DNA from: Tubiluchus corallicola
Taxonomy: Eukaryota; Priapulida; Priapulimorpha; Priapulimorphida; Tubiluchidae
Direction of reading: 5' to 3'
Assembly (NCBI GenBank): GCA_030141605.1
Contig: JAQGDQ010002415.1
Span: 6,581-58,918 of the forward strand
Length of the DNA stretch: 52,338 nt
The notes below the pieces were generated by a model. That model searched no databases, had not been told where the DNA came from, and saw only the letters and a program-made list of their open reading frames with translations. Within the stretch, counting starts at the first letter, position 1, and the number at the start of each line of letters is the position of its first letter. Position numbers and translations under genes: made by a program. This document shows, one piece after another, positions 8,489-16,959 of the stretch.

Positions 8489-9130
8489 CCCTCCTCTCAT
8501 TGCTCTAACTTCTACTATCTCTTTTTCTACCCCGTATTCATATTTGATATTTACAATACCATTTGTAGGGTTAGGATAAAGTATAAATTGATATAGCTCA
8601 GTGTTTTTCGAAAGGTGTTTCAAAGAATATTCGCCTATGTAAATAGTATCGGAAGTAGAAAGAAGAGGAATGGCTTCTCCTTTGTGATTGTTTGCCATAT
8701 AAGGATGAGCAGACACAGAGATAAAGTCCTTGGTTAAACCCTCTTTTATCTTTACAAAAAGAGAGAGTACATTTTCTTTACTGTCTAAAAAAAAGTTCTC
8801 ATTCAAACCTGTAACAGCATAACGCAGCAGCCCTTCACTTTGATTTTGTTGATATAGGTCAATATAATCCTTGCCTCGCTCTCCAAAAGTGCTGCCTGTG
8901 GAAAGTGCAATAGAATTAGTGTCCAAGTCCTGTGGGTTATAACGAATGTCAAAAGCTATACCATAAAGAAGTTCTATATTATCTTGAGGGTAGAAATTAA
9001 AAACCACCACCTCATCCAAACGCTCACGAGATAAAACAGGAGTAGGAGTTTCTACTTTTAGCAGCTCTTGCGAGAAAACAGAACAATTTAATAGAAAGAA
9101 AGATATTAAATTTAAGCAAAATAATCTCAT
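8441..9130 (-). CDS. Cohesin-like secreted protein, truncated by a frameshift in its T9SS sorting domain
   Basis: First gene of the RHS cluster. An ATG at 9214 is in frame, but I prefer the one at 9130 because it gives a clean signal peptide (MRLFCLNLISFFLLNCSVFSQ). The mature part resembles a cohesin fold: a two-sheet pattern with LLYGIAFDIRYNPQDLD, then LRYAVTGLNENFF and VLSLFVKIKEGL, as in cohesin-like domains of Bacteroidota T9SS proteins. A sorting domain begins at LYPNPTNGIVNIKY. The frame then runs into a nonsense tail and stops at 8441. In the other frame the expected CTD continues to 8356. The switch point is the CCCC run at 8488-8491, consistent with one extra base. As written, the protein would lack the end of its T9SS signal. 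The cohesin assignment is by pattern only. Confidence 0.7.
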   Translation of the reverse strand: MRLFCLNLISFFLLNCSVFSQELLKVETPTPVLSRERLDEVVVFNFYPQDNIELLYGIAFDIRYNPQDLDTNSIALSTGSTFGERGKDYIDLYQQNQSEGLLRYAVTGLNENFFLDSKENVLSLFVKIKEGLTKDFISVSAHPYMANNHKGEAIPLLSTSDTIYIGEYSLKHLSKNTELYQFILYPNPTNGIVNIKYEYGVEKEIVEVRAMRGGVCGANHRTQKRYSYF

Positions 9131-9464
9131 AAGACTAAAAGATTTTAAGAAATTAGGTGTAAAATATCTTAACTTAAAAAACACAAGTTTACATAAAAAA
9201 ACTCTTTTGTACAAAAAAATATATTAAGAATTAGCAATATATTCTAAGTAGTTTAAAACCATCCTTAAATTCAGTTACTGCTAAGTACAATACAAGTTTT
9301 AGAAACTTTCATCTTTTAGTTTTTGGCAATAAAAATAGGCAATGAATGAAAAATTAAATATTAGTATACCATTACCTTATTTTGTTATAAAGACTATCTT
9401 TGTAAAACTTAAATATTTAACTCCTATTTAACCTTTATTTATTAGTCAACACAAACAAGCTAAT
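9131..9464. other. Divergent intergenic region between the RHS cluster and the PUL regulator
   Basis: These 334 bases are very AT-rich and hold no convincing gene. They should contain the minus-strand promoter of the RHS cluster and the plus-strand promoter of the LacI-type gene. I recognise only a -7 element for the latter (9395-9402). I found no copy of the GTGAACGCTCAC operator here, so autoregulation of the lacI-type gene through that site is not supported. I see no terminator hairpin and no RNA gene. Confidence 0.5.
9395..9402 (+). promoter_or_regulatory. Probable -7 element (TATCTTTG) of the LacI-family gene
   Basis: TATCTTTG fits the Bacteroidota -7 consensus TAnnTTTG and lies 62 bases before the ATG at 9465. 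At the expected distance upstream I see only a weak TTA in place of the -33 TTG, so this is moderate evidence. Confidence 0.45.
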
Positions 9465-10508
9465 ATGAACAAAAAAGTAAGTATTAAAGATATTGAAAAA
9501 GAAACAGGTATTTCAAAAGGCACAATCCATAGAGTATTACACAAAACAGGCTATGTAGCAGACGGAACTAGAAAAAAGGTACTACAAGCAGTAAAAAAAT
9601 TAAACTACAAACCAAACTTACTTGCAAGCACATTAGCTTATAATAAAAAACGAACTTTTGCTACTTTAATTCCAGACCCTGCAGAAATTTCTTTTTGGAA
9701 AGATGTAGACAAAGGCTGTAAAAAAGCCATCAAAGAACTTTCTTTCTTTAATATAGATGTACAACGTTTCTATTTTAGCTTAAAAGACAATGACTTCGAA
9801 GAGCAAAGCCAAAACATTTTATCCATAAAAGACGTATCAGGAGTTGTATTTGTCCCTACCTTTAAAGAAGCATCTTACAAGTTCTCTTCACAATTGGAAC
9901 GCCAAAAGGTTCCATTTATAAATATAAATGTGCACGACAGAAACCTCCCCTATATTGCCTATCTCGGACAAGATGCTTATGGAATAGGACAACAAGGAGC
10001 TTTTTTAATAAACTCTGTTGTTCCCGAAGGAAAAACTTTAATAACCAACTTATATTCACAAAATAAACACTCTATCTATAGAGAACGAAGAATAAAAGGA
10101 TTCTCTGATTTTTATGGAAAAATAGGTAGAAAAAACGATATTATACTATTTGAAGCCTCTACCAACAATGAAAAAAACTTAGTAAAATCATTAAAAGAAG
10201 TACTTGATAAACATACGATTAGCTCTATATTTATTAATAACTCGCGAGGATATCTAATCGGTAATTTTCTGAAACAACACAATTATAAAGGCATATACTT
10301 TGTTGGAATGGATTTAATAAAAGAAAACATCTCATTGATGAAAGAAGACTATATTGATTTTCTTATCTCACAAAAGCCTGAAACACAAGGAGAACAAGGA
10401 CTAATGCTTTTGTTTGATGTGCTAATAAAAAAACAAGCTATTGAAAAAATACAATATCTCCCCATAGATTTAATAAACAGATACAACTTAGAATATTATC
10501 ACATATAA
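9465..10508 (+). CDS. LacI/GalR-family transcriptional regulator of the PUL
   Basis: The protein has 347 aa, the normal family length. Residues about 3-55 are the LacI helix-turn-helix and hinge (VSIKDIEKETGISKGTIHRVL, then KKLNYKPNLLASTLA). The rest is a periplasmic-binding-protein-like effector domain with IPD...FWKDVDKGC near the start and the conserved VGMD segment toward the end. There is no signal peptide, so it is cytoplasmic. It sits directly upstream of SusCD-1 in the same orientation. The intergenic region after it has three near-palindromes with a central CpG, the typical LacI-family operator geometry, and one more precedes SusC-2. I infer that it represses both susC promoters and is relieved by a uronate-derived sugar. 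The ligand is unknown. SusC/D loci are more often run by ECF sigma/anti-sigma or HTCS regulators, so LacI control is notable. Confidence 0.9.
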   Translation: MNKKVSIKDIEKETGISKGTIHRVLHKTGYVADGTRKKVLQAVKKLNYKPNLLASTLAYNKKRTFATLIPDPAEISFWKDVDKGCKKAIKELSFFNIDVQRFYFSLKDNDFEEQSQNILSIKDVSGVVFVPTFKEASYKFSSQLERQKVPFININVHDRNLPYIAYLGQDAYGIGQQGAFLINSVVPEGKTLITNLYSQNKHSIYRERRIKGFSDFYGKIGRKNDIILFEASTNNEKNLVKSLKEVLDKHTISSIFINNSRGYLIGNFLKQHNYKGIYFVGMDLIKENISLMKEDYIDFLISQKPETQGEQGLMLLFDVLIKKQAIEKIQYLPIDLINRYNLEYYHI

Positions 10509-10534
10509 TTATTTTAAAAAAAATATTAAAAAAG

Positions 10535-10565
10535 TTGCAAAAGATACTTGCGCATATTATATTTG
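10535..10565 (+). promoter_or_regulatory. SusC-1 promoter (TTG-N20-TATATTTG)
   Basis: The -33 element TTG lies at 10535-10537 and the -7 element TATATTTG at 10558-10565, with 20 bases between, which is the Bacteroides sigma-ABfr consensus. Transcription would start near 10572, giving a leader of about 180 bases that contains three operator-like palindromes. The susC-2 promoter has the same elements and spacing. Confidence 0.75.
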
Positions 10566-10577
10566 TACTTTAATTGT

Positions 10578-10589
10578 GTGAACGCCCCC
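10578..10589. promoter_or_regulatory. LacI-type operator copy 1
   Basis: GTGAACGCCCCC keeps the left half-site GTGAAC and central CpG of the operator consensus, with a degenerate right half. It begins 13 bases after the -7 element, so a bound repressor would sit on or just past the transcription start. The position matches the susC-2 operator. Confidence 0.6.
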
Positions 10590-10647
10590 GCTTTTATTTA
10601 TCCTAATTAATAGCAAAAATAACCCTTGATTAGTTAGATGAAAGTAC

Positions 10648-10659
10648 GTGAACGTACAC
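10648..10659. promoter_or_regulatory. LacI-type operator copy 2
   Basis: GTGAACGTACAC lies inside a longer near-palindrome (ACGTG, six bases, CACGT at 10646-10661). It is the second of three related sites in the susC-1 leader, about 70 bases from each neighbour, a spacing that would suit looping or cooperative binding. Confidence 0.6.
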
Positions 10660-10721
10660 GTGTTTTGTTTCACTAACAAAGCTAAAAATAAATAAACAAA
10701 ATTTTTAGTTCAATAAAATAT

Positions 10722-10733
10722 GAGAACGCTCAC
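10722..10733. promoter_or_regulatory. LacI-type operator copy 3
   Basis: GAGAACGCTCAC has the intact right half-site GCTCAC and central CpG. It ends 20 bases before the susC-1 ATG, so binding here could also block elongation or translation start. Confidence 0.6.
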
Positions 10734-10753
10734 GATAAAAACTTACTAACTTT

Positions 10754-13741
10754 ATGAACAATATGTTACCATTCGCAAAAAAAGCATTTTATATTTTCAT
10801 CATTAGTTTCTTTTGTTTTTCAAGTACTTTCTCGCAATACACAATTACAGGTAGGGTATTTGACAAAGATAATAACGATGAAACTTTACCGGGAGTAAAC
10901 ATAACCATAAGGGGTACCTCAATAGGTACAATCTCCGACATAAATGGATCATATACTATTAGAATAAATGAGAATATAAAGTCTCCTGTACTCGTTTTCT
11001 CATACATAGGATACAAGACCCAAGAAATAAACGTAGAAGGAAGAATAATAATCAATGTGCATTTATCTACTGATGCCCTACTATTGGACGAGCTGGTAGT
11101 AGTAGGATACGGAACACAGTCGAGAAGCAACATAGTAAGTGCTATTTCATCTGTTGAGGCAGAGGAGATGCAAAAGATACCCACTACCGACGTAGGAGAA
11201 ATGCTTAGAGGAAGAGCAGCAGGGGTGCAAGTTACAGTTGATAACGCCTCGCCGGGAGGTTCATCCAATATTCTTATCCGAGGACAAAGCTCCTTATCTG
11301 GCGGCAACGACCCTCTTATTATTTTAGATGGAGTGCCTGTAAGTAGCCTCAACGATATAAACCCCAGAGATATAGAATCATTAGAAGTATTAAAAGACGC
11401 ATCATCACAAGCCATTTATGGAGCAAGAGCCTCCAATGGTGTTATTCTCGTCACTACAAAAAGAGGAAAAGAAGGAAAGGCAGAAGTAAGTTACAACGCC
11501 TATGTAGGTTTTCAGAATGCAGTAAAAAGAAACTTTGACATATACAATGGAGATGAATATGCTCAATTTAGAAGAGAAGCATTTAGAACAGACAATAATG
11601 GATATATACCCGACGAAGACATATTTACTTCCTTAATGTTAGATGTTTTAGAATCAGGACAGTTTATTGACTGGGAAGATGAATATTTGCAGAAAAACAC
11701 ACTTGTTACACAGCACGATATAAGTATAAGAGGTGGAACAGATTTAACCAAAGCGGCTTTCAGTTTCGGTTATTTCGATAACGAGGGTGTACTACCCAAT
11801 TCTAATTACAACCGCTACAACATTCGTCTGAATGTAGACCAAAAAGTAAATAACTGGCTAGATATGGGAGCCAATTTCTATTACTTTATAGGATATAGAG
11901 AAAGAGAACCTTTTAACCGTAATGTTTTTACTCTCCCTCCCATATCAAAAAAATATGATGACAATGGTAACTTATTAACTTTTGTAACAGATGAAGGAAC
12001 TTATTTCAACCCCTTCATAAATATTGAAGAAACTATTAGGGAATCTGTTTCTCATAAGGGAATTTACAATATCTTTTTTGATGCAAGGCTGCCATTTGAC
12101 GTAAAATACCGTTTAAATGCTAGTTGGAGAACATGGAACGAGACTGCAGGAAACTATCAGTCCTCATTAGAGCAAAGTGGAAGGTCTGTAGGAGGTAAAG
12201 CAACTCATACCAATGGGGAATCTCGTGAATATCTGATAGAAAATATATTTACTTACGATAAAAAAATTAACAAGCACCATATGGATTTCACAGGTGTACA
12301 TAGTATCAACCAACGTTATTGGGGACAAACTACTAACAATGCTTTCGGATTTCCCAACGACTTATTAGGATGGAAGGGTATAGCAGGAGCAGAAACACAA
12401 ACCATCAGCAGAAACGAAACACAAAGAAGGCTTGTTTCCTTTATGGGCAGAGCAAGATACAATTATGACAACAAGTATATACTAACACTTACAGCAAGAG
12501 CAGACGCTTCTTCTGTTTTTGGAGCTAATAACAAATGGGGCTACTTCCCTTCCGCAGCAATAGGCTGGAATGCTCATCAAGAAGATTTTTTGAAAGACGT
12601 TTTGTGGCTAAGCCAATTAAAAACAAGAATAAGTTACGGACAGACAGGTAACGAAGCCATTAGCCCCTACCAAAGCCTTGGAACATCTACCGAATACTAT
12701 TATGTTTTTGGAGACCAAGTGGGATCAGGGTTTGCTCCTGACTATCAACTACCCAATCCCAACTTAAAATGGGAAACCTCTACCACACTTAATACGGGTA
12801 TTGATTTTGGGTTATTAAAGGGACGTGTGCAAGGAAGTTTTGAGTATTACAATATTCAAACTACTGATTTGTTGATAAACAGAAGTATCAATGCAGTAAC
12901 AGGTTATACCATTATGTTAGAGAACGTGGGCAGAGTTGAGAACCAAGGAATAGAGTTATCTGTAACAGGACATATTATAGACAACAAAGACCTTCGCATA
13001 TCACTTACGCCAATTTTCACACTCAATAGAAACAAAATAAAAGAGCTCTATGGTGCATTAGACACAATACCTAATGGAAATTCAAACACAGGATGGCGTA
13101 TTGTAGGAGAGCCTATTAACAATTATTACGATTTTGTGTTCGATGGAATATGGCAAGAAAACGACGATATACTCAATTCGCACATGCCCACAGCAAAACC
13201 TGGAGACATTAAAGTGAAAGACGTAAATGGAGACGGAGAAATAACAGATGCTGATAGGGTGGCAATGAGTAGAGTACCAGATTGGATAGGCTCTCTGGTG
13301 CTTAATGTAAATTACAAGAATCTTGATTTTTCAGCTGAACTCTATACTGTTCAAAATCTAACAAGAGTAAACCCATATTTACACCAACATACTCTTGGAG
13401 GTGATTTAAGAGGGCAGCAAAACGGTATAAAAAGAGACTATTGGACACCTGAAAACCCCTCCAACACAGCACCAAGACCTTCTGACAAAGCGTCAGACCC
13501 TAACATAAGAATTAGTGCCTATGAAAACTCATCTTACGTTAGATTAAGATCGATGGTATTGGGCTATACCTTTCCAGAAAAGTGGTTGAATCCTTATAGA
13601 ATTAAAAATCTTAGAGTATATACCTCAGTAACCAACCCATTTACCTGGATGAACTACCAATCGTACAGTCCTGAGAAAGACCCCAGTAGCTATCCAGAAG
13701 CATTTACCTACAACTTTGGTATAAGACTTACTTTCTTATAA
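10754..13741 (+). CDS. SusC-like TonB-dependent glycan transporter 1
   Basis: The protein has 995 aa. It has a signal peptide (ending FSQ near residue 27), a carboxypeptidase-regulatory-like domain (ITGRVFDKDN, LPGVNITIRGT), a TonB-box-like DELVVVGYG, then the plug domain with GRAAGVQV, IRGQSSLSGGNDPLIILDGVP and DIESLEVLKDASSQAIYGARASNG. A 22-strand-type barrel follows and ends with NFGIRLTFL. It is an outer-membrane importer of oligosaccharides that works with the SusD lipoprotein encoded 18 bases downstream. The promoter and three operators lie upstream. ATGs at 10754 and 10763 are both possible starts. Its substrate is inferred from the neighbouring enzymes to be uronate oligosaccharides. 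Confidence 0.96.
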   Translation: MNNMLPFAKKAFYIFIISFFCFSSTFSQYTITGRVFDKDNNDETLPGVNITIRGTSIGTISDINGSYTIRINENIKSPVLVFSYIGYKTQEINVEGRIIINVHLSTDALLLDELVVVGYGTQSRSNIVSAISSVEAEEMQKIPTTDVGEMLRGRAAGVQVTVDNASPGGSSNILIRGQSSLSGGNDPLIILDGVPVSSLNDINPRDIESLEVLKDASSQAIYGARASNGVILVTTKRGKEGKAEVSYNAYVGFQNAVKRNFDIYNGDEYAQFRREAFRTDNNGYIPDEDIFTSLMLDVLESGQFIDWEDEYLQKNTLVTQHDISIRGGTDLTKAAFSFGYFDNEGVLPNSNYNRYNIRLNVDQKVNNWLDMGANFYYFIGYREREPFNRNVFTLPPISKKYDDNGNLLTFVTDEGTYFNPFINIEETIRESVSHKGIYNIFFDARLPFDVKYRLNASWRTWNETAGNYQSSLEQSGRSVGGKATHTNGESREYLIENIFTYDKKINKHHMDFTGVHSINQRYWGQTTNNAFGFPNDLLGWKGIAGAETQTISRNETQRRLVSFMGRARYNYDNKYILTLTARADASSVFGANNKWGYFPSAAIGWNAHQEDFLKDVLWLSQLKTRISYGQTGNEAISPYQSLGTSTEYYYVFGDQVGSGFAPDYQLPNPNLKWETSTTLNTGIDFGLLKGRVQGSFEYYNIQTTDLLINRSINAVTGYTIMLENVGRVENQGIELSVTGHIIDNKDLRISLTPIFTLNRNKIKELYGALDTIPNGNSNTGWRIVGEPINNYYDFVFDGIWQENDDILNSHMPTAKPGDIKVKDVNGDGEITDADRVAMSRVPDWIGSLVLNVNYKNLDFSAELYTVQNLTRVNPYLHQHTLGGDLRGQQNGIKRDYWTPENPSNTAPRPSDKASDPNIRISAYENSSYVRLRSMVLGYTFPEKWLNPYRIKNLRVYTSVTNPFTWMNYQSYSPEKDPSSYPEAFTYNFGIRLTFL

Positions 13742-13759
13742 AATAAAACACTATAAAAA

Positions 13760-15307
13760 ATGAAAAATAAAATATTTATATATTGTATAATACTCATTTT
13801 CTCATCGAGTAGCTGTAAAAAATGGTTGGAAGAAACCAACCCTACCGAAGTAGACAACAGCTTTGTTTATAATACACTTGCGGGTTTAAAAACTAATGTT
13901 GTAGCTCTATACAACAGAGAAAGAAGTATTATGAGTTCAAACGAGTCTAAAGATCACACTCTACTATGGGTTATAACAGACCTTGCATCTCCAAGAACAG
14001 GATATCCAAGAGAACGCTATTATGACCCTGAAAGATTTAATCCAGTAAGACTAGGGGCAGCTGAATCTCTTTGGAAGTTAGGTTATAGAATTATAGAGAG
14101 AGCTAATGCCATTATCAAAGCTGCTCCTAATGTGGATATGAGCGAAGAAGAAAGAAACCAAATATTAGCAGAAGCTAAATGCCATAGAGCACAAGCTTAT
14201 TTCACTTTAATACGTCTTTTCGACAACATATACTTAACCACTGAACCTACCTCACCAGAATCAGCACTAGATACTACTATTGTATATAGTCCTGCTCTGG
14301 CCGAGGATGTTTTTGATTTGATTAACAACGATTTAGGCTTTGCCATAGAACACTTAGAATGGACAGACTTACCGGGTAGATACACCCAAGCATCAGCAAG
14401 GCACATAAGAGCCAAAGCAGCTATGTGGCAAGAAGACTGGGATACTGCAATAGAACACTGCGAAGCAATTGTAAATAGTGGTAATTTTCAGTTGCTTGAT
14501 ACAGATATCGTATTTGGCAAACATACAGGAATAAGAAATCATGATGAAGCAATTTATGTTCAGCAATTTGACTTTGCAAGAAAAGAAATAGGAGGTGGAG
14601 GTGATAAACACAATTTATTCTATATTTTTGTAACCCGCTACTATGAAAGAGATGGAATAATACACGATGTATCACAAGGTGGAAACTGTCTTGGATGGGC
14701 AATACCCAATAACTATCTATTAGGATTGTATGACCAAACAAACGATAAGAGATACAATGACTATTATAGAAACTTTTTCATCTACAATGACCCCAATAAC
14801 TTACCTAACAATACAGATTTAGGGGATACCCTAAAAATAAGTTTAAACGAAAATCCTATTAATAGTAGGAGGGCCGCTATAAGTTTGTGGAAAAATTATG
14901 ACCCTGCAGGACCTGATGATAAACGAGAAGGGTTTAGCGATATAATTGTATATAGACTGGCAGAAACACACTTAATAGCCGCAGAAGCTTATATGAGGAA
15001 TAACAATAACGACAAGGCAGTAGAACACATTAACAAAGTGAGAACAAGAGCAGGGATAAGTGATTTGGAAACAGTAACAGAGCAGGATATAATGGATGAG
15101 AGAGCCAGAGAGTTAGCTTTTGAAGGACAAAGATGGTTCTTCCTGAAAAGAATAGAGAAACTATTAGAGCAAGTAAGAAACTATGCAGGGAATGAGGGGG
15201 ACAATGATGAGGGTAGAGATTTCATACAAAACTACAATGTAAGATGGCCTATACACGACTCGCAAATAAAGCTAATGAGAGAATTTCCTCAAAATCCAGG
15301 TTATTAA
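13760..15307 (+). CDS. SusD-like surface glycan-binding lipoprotein 1
   Basis: The protein has 515 aa with a lipobox SSSSC (Cys19). The N-terminus (KKWLEETNPTEVDNSF) and the TPR-rich body (NQILAEAKCHRAQAYFTLIRLF, ADAWV-type helices) are typical of SusD/RagB. Near the C-terminus it has the usual VEHINKVRTRAGI, then ELAFEGQRWFFLKR and the final NPGY. It caps the SusC barrel at the cell surface and helps capture glycan. The gene follows susC-1 by 18 bases, and the beta-helix lipoprotein gene begins 24 bases later, so all are in one operon. Confidence 0.95.
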   Translation: MKNKIFIYCIILIFSSSSCKKWLEETNPTEVDNSFVYNTLAGLKTNVVALYNRERSIMSSNESKDHTLLWVITDLASPRTGYPRERYYDPERFNPVRLGAAESLWKLGYRIIERANAIIKAAPNVDMSEEERNQILAEAKCHRAQAYFTLIRLFDNIYLTTEPTSPESALDTTIVYSPALAEDVFDLINNDLGFAIEHLEWTDLPGRYTQASARHIRAKAAMWQEDWDTAIEHCEAIVNSGNFQLLDTDIVFGKHTGIRNHDEAIYVQQFDFARKEIGGGGDKHNLFYIFVTRYYERDGIIHDVSQGGNCLGWAIPNNYLLGLYDQTNDKRYNDYYRNFFIYNDPNNLPNNTDLGDTLKISLNENPINSRRAAISLWKNYDPAGPDDKREGFSDIIVYRLAETHLIAAEAYMRNNNNDKAVEHINKVRTRAGISDLETVTEQDIMDERARELAFEGQRWFFLKRIEKLLEQVRNYAGNEGDNDEGRDFIQNYNVRWPIHDSQIKLMREFPQNPGY

Positions 15308-15331
15308 CATAAACAACAAACAATATAAATT

Positions 15332-16927
15332 ATGAGAAGAACAGCATTTATAGTAGCAAGTGTCCTTTTATTCGCTTCTTGTAAAAAAGACAGTGAAGGG
15401 AACAGTATGCCACCAGTCAATAATAAAGAAGGAACATATTATATAGATAATGTAAACGGAGATAATAATAACACAGGAGAATCTCCCGAAAAAGCGTGGA
15501 AAACAATAACAAATATGAATAGGCTTACTTTTCAGCCGGGGGATAAAATATTGCTAAAAGCAGGAGGAGTTTGGGATGGAGTTATTGCCCCAAAAGGAAA
15601 AGGAGAAAAAGACAACCCCATTGTGATAGATATGTATGGAGAAGGTGAAAAACCCCTCTTAAATGGTAACGGCAGACATCCCTTTACTGTTAGGCTACAA
15701 GACATTGAGTATTTTGAATTGAAAAATTTAAGGATTACCAACAAAGGAGAAGAAAGAGCAGAAAAAGGTGTGTTGAGAGTAGGAGTTCACATTATAGCAG
15801 AGGATATGGGAGAAGTTAATCATATTCACCTAAAAGGCTTGGAAATATATGATGTAAATGGTTTTTACGGAGTTTCTGGCGATGACTTCAACGCAGGCAA
15901 AGAAAACGGAGGTATACTCATTGAAATAAAAGGAAGCGAGAAACCCACTTATTTTAATGGTTTGGTCGTAGAAGACTGCCACATACACAATGTAGAGCAA
16001 TCGGGTATGACCAATAAATCCTCTTGGTCGAGCAGAACCTTTACCGATGATGGTGATTGGACACCTAGCCTTAATGTAGTAATACGCGGCAATCGCTTTG
16101 AAAAAATAGGAGGCAACGGACTGATACTAAGAGTTGCGAAATCTCCTCTGATAGAAAACAATCTGTTCGATAGTTGTGGTTTGTTTACCACAGGCAATGC
16201 CAGCTTTTCGTTCAACACAGACGACGCCCTTTGGCAATACAATGAAGCTCGCTTTACACACAATACGGGCGAAGATGTAGATGCTGGTGGGTTCGATAGT
16301 GATTATCGCTCAAAAGGAACTATCTTTCAATACAACTACTCTCACGATAACGAACACGGGGGCATACTTATAACGGGTGGACCCTCCAACCTTACTACCG
16401 CACCATTTAATGATGGAACTATCGTCAGATACAATGTATTTGCTAATAACAAAGCCCACATTGTTCGCACATCAGGATTGGCTACTAACACTCTTATACA
16501 TAATAATGTGTTTTATACGGATGCTACTTTAGAAGATAAGATGGACTTAGGAATGGTTTATCATAAAAGTTGGAGTGGAACTTCTGACAATACAGAATAT
16601 TACAACAATATTTTTTACTCAGAAGTGGCTTGCGACCTCTTTAACAATGAAGGTAATAGCACTAACAATACATTTGACAATAATATATTTTACTACGAAA
16701 ATGGAGGAGGCACTGAGATACCCACAGGCAATGACAATATACAAGAAGACCCTTTATTTAGCTTTGGCTTTGGTTTAGAAGGAGCATTTAGATTTCAACT
16801 AAACGAAGGCTCACCCGCTATTGATGCAGGGAAGGAAATACCAGACAATGTGCTAAAAGATTATGCAGGTAACACTGTGCCTGTTGATGTTATTGACATA
16901 GGTGCTTTTGAAAAGAAAAAGCAATAA
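15332..16927 (+). CDS. Parallel beta-helix lipoprotein, candidate polysaccharide lyase
   Basis: The protein has 531 aa with a lipobox LLFASC (Cys17). It opens with YYIDNVNGDNNNTGESPEKAWKT, the usual first strand of right-handed parallel beta-helix proteins, and then shows PbH1-type repeats throughout (VVIRGNRFEKIGGNGLIL, IFQYNYSHDNEHGGILI, TLIHNNVFY). The C-terminal part of the 1076-aa protein at 18568 is a paralogue. Two blocks are best conserved between them: GNASFSFNTD-x-ALWQYNEA and DAGGFDSDYR. These are candidates for the catalytic cleft. Most enzymes with this fold in PULs are polysaccharide lyases (PL6, PL9, PL31 and others) or epimerases. I cannot place it in a named family, so the activity is an inference from fold and context. 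Confidence 0.8.
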   Translation: MRRTAFIVASVLLFASCKKDSEGNSMPPVNNKEGTYYIDNVNGDNNNTGESPEKAWKTITNMNRLTFQPGDKILLKAGGVWDGVIAPKGKGEKDNPIVIDMYGEGEKPLLNGNGRHPFTVRLQDIEYFELKNLRITNKGEERAEKGVLRVGVHIIAEDMGEVNHIHLKGLEIYDVNGFYGVSGDDFNAGKENGGILIEIKGSEKPTYFNGLVVEDCHIHNVEQSGMTNKSSWSSRTFTDDGDWTPSLNVVIRGNRFEKIGGNGLILRVAKSPLIENNLFDSCGLFTTGNASFSFNTDDALWQYNEARFTHNTGEDVDAGGFDSDYRSKGTIFQYNYSHDNEHGGILITGGPSNLTTAPFNDGTIVRYNVFANNKAHIVRTSGLATNTLIHNNVFYTDATLEDKMDLGMVYHKSWSGTSDNTEYYNNIFYSEVACDLFNNEGNSTNNTFDNNIFYYENGGGTEIPTGNDNIQEDPLFSFGFGLEGAFRFQLNEGSPAIDAGKEIPDNVLKDYAGNTVPVDVIDIGAFEKKKQ

Positions 16928-16959
16928 ATGTTTATATAGAAACAAAAAAATAAAGAATT

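Noticed and set aside
10789-11415. 208-aa minus-strand frame inside susC-1
   Set aside because: It lies wholly opposite the strongly conserved SusC plug domain and shows no protein family pattern.
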